DNA from: Streptomyces sp. MST-110588
GTDB lineage: Bacteria; Actinomycetota; Actinomycetes; Streptomycetales; Streptomycetaceae
Length of the DNA stretch: 64,000 nucleotides
Direction of reading: 5' to 3'
NCBI RefSeq assembly: GCF_022695595.1
Contig: NZ_CP074380.1
Span: 5,958,001-6,022,000, forward strand
In this document: in pieces, positions 8,115 to 14,451 of the stretch
Numbering within the stretch: the stretch's first letter is position 1
Layout: each line of letters starts with the position of its first letter
The notes under the pieces: generated by a model
Told to the model about the DNA's origin: nothing
What the model saw: only the letters and a program-made list of their open reading frames with translations
Databases searched by the model: none
Made by a program: the position numbers and the translations under genes

Positions 8115-9016
8115 CCGCGGCGGCGGCGCGCCTGCCACACGGCCGCTGCGCCCAGTACGAGGACGGCACCGATGCCGCCGATCAGGCCGGCGGACGGGCC
8201 GGAGCCGCCGCTGCCCCGCTCATCGTCGGCGGCCGACGGCTTTCCGGAGCCGCTTTCCTTTCCGGGGGAGTTGGCGGGGGAGTTCCCGGAGGAGGGGGAG
8301 CCCGAACCGGACGCGGTGGCCTGCTCGGCGCAGCCCCGCGCCGGGTAGCCGGAGATCGCGCACAGCAGCGCGTGGGAGTCGTACCGCAGCGGCCCGGCCA
8401 CCGCGGCCAGCGCGTCCCCGACCGACGCGTCCCGGGGCACCCGCGCGCATTCCGTACGGATGCGCGGCGGGTGCTCGCCCTCGGGCGCGTCCGCCGCCGT
8501 ACCGAAGTCCAGGACGAGCGCAACGCGCTTGGCGCCGTCCTCGGCGGGCGTCCGGGCGCAGACCGCGCCGAAGTCGGCGGCGGCACGCGGTTTGCCGGCC
8601 GCGGCGGAGCCGGCACTGACGGCGAAGCGGAAGCCCGCTACGGCGCCGTCGTCCGGGCGGGAGGTGGCGGGCCCCTCGGTGGCGTACGTCCAGGCGCCGT
8701 TCTTCGCGTTCCAGAAGGACCAGTAGCGGTACGCCTGGGTCTGTGCCCGCACCTGCGCCTGTAGCGGCGCTTGTGCCTGTACGTGCGCCTGCGCATGTGT
8801 CTGCGCCTGCGCCTGTACGGACGTCTGGACCGGCGCCTGTACGTGCACCTGTGCCTGCGCCCGTACCCGTGCACCCGCCTTCGGCTGCGCGACGGCCGGC
8901 CCCGTGGCGACCGTACCGGCCAGGGCCAGGGACAGAGTCAAGGGCAGGGCCAGGGCGCCGACGGAGAGAGAACGCCGCACCCGCCCAGGGCCCCATGAGC
9001 GCCGCGAGCCTCGCAT
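8111..9016 (-). CDS. SCO2322-family secreted, membrane-anchored protein
   Basis: 301 residues, recognised from the conserved segment YRYWSFWNAKNGAWTYATEG and the later cysteine-containing motifs CARTPAEDGAKRVALVLDFG and RYDSHALLCAISGYPARGC. It has an N-terminal signal peptide (basic start, LALPLTLSLALAG, cleavage near AVAQP), a 40-residue linker made of alternating Gln/Ala/Val (QAQ, VQAQ, THAQ units), the conserved domain, a Ser/Gly/Pro linker and a C-terminal membrane anchor (GLIGGIGAVLVLGAAAVW followed by RRRRG). It is therefore displayed outside the membrane. The start overlaps the previous stop (TGATG). Function is not established. Its fixed place in an ECF operon suggests ligand capture or presentation. 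Confidence 0.85.
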   Translation of the reverse strand: MRGSRRSWGPGRVRRSLSVGALALPLTLSLALAGTVATGPAVAQPKAGARVRAQAQVHVQAPVQTSVQAQAQTHAQAHVQAQAPLQAQVRAQTQAYRYWSFWNAKNGAWTYATEGPATSRPDDGAVAGFRFAVSAGSAAAGKPRAAADFGAVCARTPAEDGAKRVALVLDFGTAADAPEGEHPPRIRTECARVPRDASVGDALAAVAGPLRYDSHALLCAISGYPARGCAEQATASGSGSPSSGNSPANSPGKESGSGKPSAADDERGSGGSGPSAGLIGGIGAVLVLGAAAVWQARRRRG

Positions 9017-10347
9017 CAGTGCTGGTTCTTCTTCCTGCGACCGCTGATCAGGAAGCCCACGCCGGCGCTGGCGACGAAGACGATGCCGGCGATCCACCAC
9101 GGCTGGATGCCGCCCTCGTCGTCCTTGGCGTCCTTGGCGTCCTTCTCGGCCGTGGCGGACGGCTCGGCGCTGCCGGCCGGCTCGGGACCGGTGGCGTTGA
9201 GCTGTGCCACCAGGTCCGCACCGCCGAAGTGGCGCGGATCGGCGCCGGTGGCGTGCGCGGCCAGGACGAGCTGGGCGTACGCGGCCGGACCGCCCTCCTT
9301 CGCCCAGGCCGCGGAGTTCTTCTCCAGCCACTTCAGCGGCGGCTGCGCGGCGTCGCCGTGGGAGCCCGCGGCGAGCGCGACGACCGCGTCGGCGGTGTTG
9401 CCGACGTCGGGCTGGTCGCCGGCGCCCGGCATCGCGGACTTCAGGTGGTGGTCGTTCTTGTCGAGCACCGAGACGAGGTACGCGGCGGCGCCCTGCGCGG
9501 CCCGCTCGGCTCCCTCCTTGCCGCCCTTGCCGGACTTGTCCGCCTTGTCGGAGCCCTCGCAGGACAGGCCCTTGACCGGCTCCTCGACGTCCTTGCCGGC
9601 CGGGTCGACGACATAGCCCTTGCCCAGCCCGCCGAGCGCGGCTGCCGCCGTCGCGTCGTCGTTCGCGGTGAGCTTGCCGTCCTTGGGCTGGAAGGCGAAC
9701 GCGCCGCGCTGCCCCTCCTCGGCGTCCTTCGCGTCACAACCGATCTGGAAGGTGACCAGTGCGTCGTACGGGCTCTTGCCGCCCTTCTTGGACGTCACCG
9801 ACTCCGGCTTCTCGCCCGCCGCGGCCAGCGCGCCGATCACGACCGAGGTGGAGTTGGTGTCCCCGGGCGAGCCCGGCATCGAACTCCAACTGCCGTCGTC
9901 GTTCTGGACGGACTTCAGCCACGCCACGGCCTTGCCCACCGCGTCACCGTGCCCGCCGAGCGCCGCCAGCGCCTGCACCGCGGCGGCCGTCTGGTTGGTG
10001 TCCCGCATCGTCTTTCCGTCACACGCCTTGGCGGGGTCCGGGCGGAACGCCGCGAAGGAACCGTCGGAGCACTGCTGCCCGACGAGCCAGTCGACGGCCG
10101 GCCGCGCCGGGCGGACGCCCACCGTGTGCTGGGCGAGCAGCGCCAGCGACTGCCGCCACACCCCGTCGTACTGCGGGTCCTTGCTGCCGTACAGCCCCTG
10201 GGGCAGCTTCGGTGAGGGGGAGGCGGACGCGGCGGGGGTGTCGGCGGACGCGGCGGGCGCGCCGGCCGCGCACAGTACGGCGGCGGTGGCCAGCGCCGCG
10301 GCGCCGCGGCGCGCCAGTACGGCGGGGGAGGGGGCCATGGGGGCCAT
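9016..10347 (-). CDS. Surface protein with prenyltransferase/squalene-oxidase repeats (alpha-toroid), first gene of ECF operon
   Basis: 443 residues: signal peptide (ARRGAAALATAAVLCAAG, cleavage around ASA), then repeated helical-hairpin units of the terpene cyclase/prenyltransferase superfamily, e.g. AVDWLVGQQCSDGSFAAF, AVAWLKSVQNDDGSWSS and AAAYLVSVLDKNDHHLKS, and a C-terminal anchor (WWIAGIVFVASAGVGFLI, then GRRKKNQ). Two cysteine pairs lie between repeats. The QxxDGSW-type units define an alpha6-alpha6 barrel, but the catalytic DxDD or zinc ligands of enzymes in the superfamily are not evident. Transcobalamin and intrinsic factor use the same barrel to bind vitamin B12, so a cobalamin-capture role for the co-transcribed ECF importer is a reasonable inference, not a demonstrated fact. 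Confidence 0.85.
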   Translation of the reverse strand: MAPMAPSPAVLARRGAAALATAAVLCAAGAPAASADTPAASASPSPKLPQGLYGSKDPQYDGVWRQSLALLAQHTVGVRPARPAVDWLVGQQCSDGSFAAFRPDPAKACDGKTMRDTNQTAAAVQALAALGGHGDAVGKAVAWLKSVQNDDGSWSSMPGSPGDTNSTSVVIGALAAAGEKPESVTSKKGGKSPYDALVTFQIGCDAKDAEEGQRGAFAFQPKDGKLTANDDATAAAALGGLGKGYVVDPAGKDVEEPVKGLSCEGSDKADKSGKGGKEGAERAAQGAAAYLVSVLDKNDHHLKSAMPGAGDQPDVGNTADAVVALAAGSHGDAAQPPLKWLEKNSAAWAKEGGPAAYAQLVLAAHATGADPRHFGGADLVAQLNATGPEPAGSAEPSATAEKDAKDAKDDEGGIQPWWIAGIVFVASAGVGFLISGRRKKNQH

Positions 10348-10436
10348 CGGGTCGGTGCCTCTCGGGTCAGTTCACAGCGGTGGGCGCGCGGCCACGCTCG
10401 GTCACCCATCCGCGCCGGTCACTGACCGGACACGGT

Positions 10437-10560
10437 GGCACCGGGCTCAGCCCCGCATAGAGCCCGCGTCATCACCCCGGCCGGATCGGCGCGCGTGCCG
10501 GGCGGCAGGCGCGCCGATCCGGCCGGGATGTGGGACACAGACTCTTACCTCGACGGTGCC
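10437..10560 (-). promoter_or_regulatory. Candidate structured RNA leader of the ECF operon (three-way-junction fold)
   Basis: Read on the minus strand, GGCACCG (10560-10554) can pair with CGGTGCC (10443-10437) to close a junction. Inside it lies a perfect 19-bp stem (10509-10527 with 10476-10494, 14-base loop) and a shorter stem (GGGCTC 10465-10460 with GAGCCC 10448-10443). Between the closing stem and the long stem lies an unpaired stretch, GAGGTAAGAGTCTGTGTCCC. The element ends about 90 bases before the first start codon of the ECF operon, which is where a riboswitch or attenuator would sit. I do not find the B12-box or other consensus of a known riboswitch class. A large terminator or operator is an alternative for the long stem alone. 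Confidence 0.5.
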
Positions 10561-10985
10561 GCACCCCGGTCGTGCGTACGCGGTGCGTGGCGCGGCCGGT
10601 GGCGGGAGCCTTGGCCGTTCCCTGTCAGGCGCTCCGGCTCGTACGGGCCGCAGGCGTACGGCGGTCCCGGCCGGCGGACGGTGTCGTGCCGTCGCGCCGG
10701 GGGCTGCTCGTACGTACGTCCCGGACTCACGGTTGCGGGTCAGCGCCGGATTTCCACCGGCTTCCCCCGATCGGGTACGGATGAAACGGATGAAGTTGTC
10801 CCGCACACCCTAACCAACGGGCCGGGGGGCGGAGCCCCGGCGTGCGGCGGCGACTGCGCGGCGACTGCGCGCAGACGTGTGGTGGCTGCCTGGCGACCGG
10901 GCCGTGACGGCGCGGCGACCGTGCCGTACGGCCTGCCGGCGCCTTGCGCACGCCTCGCGCACGCCTTCCGTACGACCCGCACAGC
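10561..10985. other. Intergenic region between the MBL-fold gene and the ECF leader
   Basis: About 425 bases without a convincing gene. It follows the end of the minus-strand MBL gene and should hold that gene's terminator and the promoter of the ECF operon. Open frames here overlap one another without good ribosome binding sites or protein-like composition. I see no further RNA or repeat. Confidence 0.5.
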
Positions 10986-12164
10986 TCATACGGCCTGGTA
11001 GGTGACGGGGTCGGCGGAGCCCGGGACCGGCTCGGCCAGCCCCCGCTTCACCAGGTGGCGCAGGTGCGCCTGGGCCTCGGAGACCGCGATGGTGCGGGAG
11101 GCGTGCGGAATCCGGTCCCAGGGGCGGTTCCACTTCATCTTCTCGGCGAGCTGCCAGGGAGTGAGCGGAACCGAGAGCAGTGCTCTCAGGCCGGACAGCC
11201 GCTCCGCGTGGTGGGCGATGAGCTCGCGGACACGCCCGGCCGTGTCCGTGAAAGGGTGCTGATGGGCGGGCAGCACCTCGGCCGGGGCGAGCCGGGCGAC
11301 GCGCTCCAGCGAATCGAGGTAGTCGCCGAGCGGGTCGGCGCCCGGCACTTCGCTCTCCGGATCGCCGCCGTCATCGCCGTCCGGGTGCTCGTACAGGCCG
11401 TCCGGGTCCTCGTACAGCCCGATGTGCGGGCTGATGCCCGGCAGCAGATGATCACCGGAGAAGAGCCGGCCGCCACGAGTCACCCCGCCGCCCTCCTCCA
11501 GATGCAGGCACACATGACCCGGCGTGTGCCCGGGCGTCCAGACGGCGCGCAGCCGGCGCCCCGGCAGGTCCAGCAGCTCCCCGGGAACGATCTCGCGGTC
11601 GGGCAGGGCGGCCCGCAGCCCCGGCAGCGACCGCCCCCGCCCCTCGGCACGCGCCTGCCGCAGCGGCGCCAGGTGGGATTCGGGCGCGCCGGCCGCCGCG
11701 AGCCTGGCCGTCAGGTGGTCCAGCCACCGTCCCGGACCGGCCTCCCGGGTACGGCGTACGACGGCCGCGTCGGCGGCGTGCATCGCGATCCAGGCGCCGG
11801 AGGTCTCCCGTACCCTGCCGGACAGCCCGTGGTGGTCCGGATGGTGGTGGGTGATCACCACCCCGTGGATGTCTGTCGCGTCGAACCCGCAGGCGCCGAT
11901 GCCGGCAGTCAGCGTGTCCCAGGAGCGGGGGTCGTCCCATCCGGTGTCGACGAGCACCGGCCCGCGGTCGGTCTCCAGCAGATGGACGAGGGTGTGGCCG
12001 AGCGGGTTGTCGGGGATGGGGACGGCGATGCTCCACACCCCGCCCCGGTGATCGGTCACCTGCCCGGTCGCCGTGTCGGTCACCTCATCGACCGGCTCCC
12101 CGGTCACCTCATCGGCCGGCTGCCCGGTCACCTCGTCGGCCGGCTGCCCGGTCACCTGCGCCAT
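10986..12164 (-). CDS. MBL-fold metallo-hydrolase
   Basis: 392 residues. The metallo-beta-lactamase motif THHHPDHHGL supplies the HxHxDH metal ligands near residue 105. Further ligands come from TPGHTPGH, FSGDHLLPG and the C-terminal LPAHQHPF, and the last 60 residues form a winged-helix-like tail (WQLAEKMKWNRPWD, AQAHLRHLVKRGLAE) as in LACTB2-type hydrolases. The ATG at 12164 sits six bases after a GAGGGGG-type ribosome binding site. The first 35 residues are three and a half copies of an eight-residue unit (VTGQPADE), encoded by a 24-base tandem repeat, and are not part of the fold. Transcribed away from the aldehyde dehydrogenase gene. A thioester or small ester substrate is likely but unknown. 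Confidence 0.85.
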   Translation of the reverse strand: MAQVTGQPADEVTGQPADEVTGEPVDEVTDTATGQVTDHRGGVWSIAVPIPDNPLGHTLVHLLETDRGPVLVDTGWDDPRSWDTLTAGIGACGFDATDIHGVVITHHHPDHHGLSGRVRETSGAWIAMHAADAAVVRRTREAGPGRWLDHLTARLAAAGAPESHLAPLRQARAEGRGRSLPGLRAALPDREIVPGELLDLPGRRLRAVWTPGHTPGHVCLHLEEGGGVTRGGRLFSGDHLLPGISPHIGLYEDPDGLYEHPDGDDGGDPESEVPGADPLGDYLDSLERVARLAPAEVLPAHQHPFTDTAGRVRELIAHHAERLSGLRALLSVPLTPWQLAEKMKWNRPWDRIPHASRTIAVSEAQAHLRHLVKRGLAEPVPGSADPVTYQAV

Positions 12165-12233
12165 CCCGGCCCCCTCTCGGTGGGACATGCCGCGTGCCGC
12201 CCGCGCCGATGCGCGATCCCGGCCCACCACAAT

Positions 12234-12247
12234 GAGAACACGTTTCA
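12234..12247. promoter_or_regulatory. KstR-like operator with one mismatch
   Basis: GAGAACACGTTTCA matches the consensus TnnAACnnGTTnnA except for its first base. It lies between the divergent MBL and aldehyde dehydrogenase genes. Two perfect copies of the same motif occur at 23819 and 46080 in this window, and a KstR-like regulator gene is at 22980. Confidence 0.45.
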
Positions 12248-12325
12248 ACGAGTCCTCGCCCACCCGCCAACCGGCAAGCCACATAAGCGCTTTGTCCGGC
12301 TCCACCCCGTGGACTCCTGGAACTG

Positions 12326-12341
12326 GAACTGATATCAGTTC
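12326..12341. promoter_or_regulatory. Perfect 16-bp palindrome GAACTGATATCAGTTC
   Basis: A gapless palindrome about 80 bases upstream of the aldehyde dehydrogenase start, in an AT-rich pocket of the divergent promoter region. Its form is typical of a TetR- or GntR-family operator. No regulator gene is adjacent. Confidence 0.5.
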
Positions 12342-12422
12342 TGCTGCGGCGTCAGCTCAGCCGCTCCCCAGGACGACGGCACGGCATCACCCACGGCGGC
12401 CCACCCGCAGGAGGCGGCGGCG

Positions 12423-13955
12423 ATGAGCGACCTCGGCGACCTTGACCACCAGAGCGACCTCAACCACCAGGGCGACTTGAACCACCACAGCGGCCTGGAC
12501 CACCACAGCGGCCTCGTCGAGCACGAACAGCTCTTCATAGGCGGCGAGCTGACCGACCCGGCCGGGACGGACACCATCGAGGTCGTCTCGCCGCACACCG
12601 AGCAGGTCATCGGCCGCGTCCCGCACGCCTCGCGGGCCGACGTCGACCGCGCCGTGGCCGCGGCCCGTACCTCCTTCGATTCCGGGGTGTGGGCCCGGAC
12701 GCCGCCGGCGGAGCGGATCGCGGTGGTGACGCGGATCAAGGACGCGTTCGCCGCACGGAGCGAGGAGATCGCCCGGCTCATCAGCGCGCAGAACGGCACC
12801 CCGTACACCGCCGGCGTCATGGTGCAGTCGCTGGCCGCGATGATGGTGTGGGACGCGGCGATCACCGTCGCGCGCGACTTCGCGTACGAGGAGCGGCGGG
12901 CGGGCGTGCTGGGCCCCCTGCTGGTACGGCGCGAGCCGGCCGGGGTGGTGGCGGCCGTGGTGCCCTGGAACGTCCCGCAGTTCACCGCCGCGGCCAAGCT
13001 GGCGCCCGCGCTGCTGGCCGGCTGCTCGGTGGTCCTGAAGGTCTCGCCGGAGACGCCCCTGGACGCGTACGTCCTCGCGGAGATCGCGGCCGGGGCCGGG
13101 CTGCCGCCGGGTGTGCTCTCCATCCTCCCGGCGGACCGCGAGGTGAGCGAGTACCTGGTCGGGCACCCTGGGGTGGACAAGGTGTCCTTCACCGGGTCGG
13201 TGGCGGCCGGCAAGCGGGTCATGGAGGTCGCCGCGCGCCACCTGGGCCGCGTCACGCTGGAGCTGGGCGGCAAGTCGGCGGCGGTGATCCTGCCGGACGC
13301 CGACCTGGACGCGGCGGTCGCCGGCATCGCGCCGTACGCCTGGATGATCAACGGGCAGGCGTGTGTGGCCCAGACCCGCATCCTCGCCCCCCGGGACCGC
13401 TACCAGGAGATCGCCGAGCGTTTCACGGCCGTCGCCGCCGCTCTGAAGGTCGGTGATCCGCTGGACCCGGCCACCGAGGTCGGCCCGCTGGTCGCCCACC
13501 GGCAGCAGCGGCGCTCCCTGGACTACATCGCCCTCGGCCGCGAGGAGGGTGCCGAGGTCCTCGCGGGCGGTGGCACGCCACCGGAGCAGAAGACGGGCTG
13601 GTACGTGGAGCCCACGCTCTTCGGCGACGTCGAGAACTCCATGCGGATCGCCCGTGAGGAGATCTTCGGCCCGGTCGTCTGCCTGCTGCCGTACGAGGAC
13701 GAGGAGGAGGCGGTCCGGATCGCCGACGACTCCGAGTACGGGCTGTCCGGCTCGGTGTGGACCGCGGACGTCGAGCGCGGCATCGAGGTCGCACGGCGGG
13801 TGCGGACCGGTACGTACTCCGTGAACACCTTCGGCATCGACATGCTCGGGCCGTTCGGCGGCTACAAGAACTCCGGCATCGGGCGGGAGTTCGGACCGGA
13901 GGGCTTCGGCGAATACCTGGAGCACAAGATGATCCACCTTCCGGCGGGTGCGTGA
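12423..13955 (+). CDS. NAD(P)-dependent aldehyde dehydrogenase
   Basis: 510 residues, full-length ALDH superfamily enzyme. Visible motifs are the substrate/cofactor segment VVPWNVPQFTAAAKLAPALL, KVSPETPLDAYVLAE, the cofactor-binding FTGSVAAGKRVME, the catalytic glutamate in LELGGKSAAV, the catalytic cysteine in GQACVAQTRIL, and the C-terminal EEIFGPVVCLLPY and PFGGYKNSGIGREFG. The N-terminal 30 residues are an unusual run of imperfect seven-residue repeats rich in His, Asp and Leu (SDLGDLDHQ, SDLNHQG and so on), absent from typical family members. It overlaps the downstream ferredoxin start. The ALDH-ferredoxin pairing resembles actinobacterial operons for alcohol, terpene or sterol oxidation, and a KstR-like site lies upstream. 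Confidence 0.93.
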   Translation: MSDLGDLDHQSDLNHQGDLNHHSGLDHHSGLVEHEQLFIGGELTDPAGTDTIEVVSPHTEQVIGRVPHASRADVDRAVAAARTSFDSGVWARTPPAERIAVVTRIKDAFAARSEEIARLISAQNGTPYTAGVMVQSLAAMMVWDAAITVARDFAYEERRAGVLGPLLVRREPAGVVAAVVPWNVPQFTAAAKLAPALLAGCSVVLKVSPETPLDAYVLAEIAAGAGLPPGVLSILPADREVSEYLVGHPGVDKVSFTGSVAAGKRVMEVAARHLGRVTLELGGKSAAVILPDADLDAAVAGIAPYAWMINGQACVAQTRILAPRDRYQEIAERFTAVAAALKVGDPLDPATEVGPLVAHRQQRRSLDYIALGREEGAEVLAGGGTPPEQKTGWYVEPTLFGDVENSMRIAREEIFGPVVCLLPYEDEEEAVRIADDSEYGLSGSVWTADVERGIEVARRVRTGTYSVNTFGIDMLGPFGGYKNSGIGREFGPEGFGEYLEHKMIHLPAGA

Positions 13956-14191
13956 TGGCCGGCCGCTGGCGGGTGGAGGTGGACCGTACGGTGTGTGTCG
14001 GCTCGGGCATGTGCGCCGCCACCGCGCCGGGTCACTTCCGGCTCGACGCGACCCGCCGCTCGCAGCCGGTACACCCGGAGACCGAGGCCGCCGAACCGGT
14101 CCTGTCGGCGGCCGAGGGCTGCCCGGTCGAGGCCATCACCCTGACCGCGGCGGACTCGGGCGCGGCGGTCTTCCCGCCCGACGACGAGTGA
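13955..14191 (+). CDS. Ferredoxin, 3Fe-4S type
   Basis: 78 residues. Cluster ligands are in CVGSGMCAATAP (C-x5-C) near residue 12 and GCPVEAITL near residue 55, the three-cysteine pattern of actinobacterial [3Fe-4S] ferredoxins that deliver electrons to cytochromes P450 or other oxygenases. No P450 gene is within reach here, so its partner is elsewhere or it serves the aldehyde dehydrogenase pathway. The ATG overlaps the ALDH stop as TGATG; an in-frame GTG lies immediately before it. The last nine codons and the stop are duplicated downstream (see repeat at 14165). Confidence 0.9.
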   Translation: MAGRWRVEVDRTVCVGSGMCAATAPGHFRLDATRRSQPVHPETEAAEPVLSAAEGCPVEAITLTAADSGAAVFPPDDE

Positions 14192-14220
14192 GGCGGTCTT
14201 CCCGCCCGACCACGAGTGAG
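14165..14220. repeat. 28-bp tandem duplication containing the ferredoxin stop codon
   Basis: Two copies of a 28-base unit (14165-14192 and 14193-14220) differ at one base. The first copy holds the last codons and TGA of the ferredoxin gene, and the second is a non-coding duplicate in phase with its own TGA. Confidence 0.85.
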
Positions 14221-14292
14221 CGGCCGGGGGCCCGGCCGCCGCCCGGCTCCCTCCTGACTCCCTACGCCCGCGTCGCACCTTCTGATCGAAAG

Positions 14293-14367
14293 TGCGTTCC
14301 TCATTGGGTCATGCATTCGAGCGTGCATTCCGTACGTGCGTTCGCGAATGAAGTTACTCATGCGTTC
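14293..14367 (+). promoter_or_regulatory. Five TGC(A/G)TTC heptamers upstream of ramC (candidate RamR sites)
   Basis: Heptamers begin at 14293, 14312, 14324, 14337 and 14361 (three TGCGTTC, two TGCATTC). The first and last are extended identically to TGCGTTCCTCA. Spacings of 12, 13 and 24 bases between the last four put most of them on one face of the helix. RamR/AmfR-type regulators bind repeated sites upstream of ramC in Streptomyces, so an activator array is the natural reading. Confidence 0.55.
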
Positions 14368-14404
14368 CTCACGGTGAGTTCATGACATGTGCGACTGTCC
14401 GTCA

Positions 14405-14443
14405 CCCCGGCGGCGTGGAAATGTCATTGCCACGCCGCCGGGG
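14405..14443 (+). promoter_or_regulatory. Leader hairpin adjoining the ramC ribosome binding site
   Basis: Perfect 14-bp arms CCCCGGCGGCGTGG and CCACGCCGCCGGGG enclose an 11-base loop. The 3' arm ends at the first G of the GGAGGGG ribosome binding site, so folding would crowd or mask it. It could modulate translation of ramC or serve as a protein-binding dyad. Confidence 0.55.
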
Positions 14444-14451
14444 AGGGGACG

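Noticed and set aside
10437..10560. Cobalamin riboswitch
   Set aside because: No B12 box or the conserved GCCACTG core on either strand, so I kept only the weaker claim of a structured leader.
12387..13937. Long frame opposite the aldehyde dehydrogenase
   Set aside because: It is a shadow: the plus-strand ALDH has all catalytic motifs, while this frame has Arg/Gly/Asp-rich nonsense.
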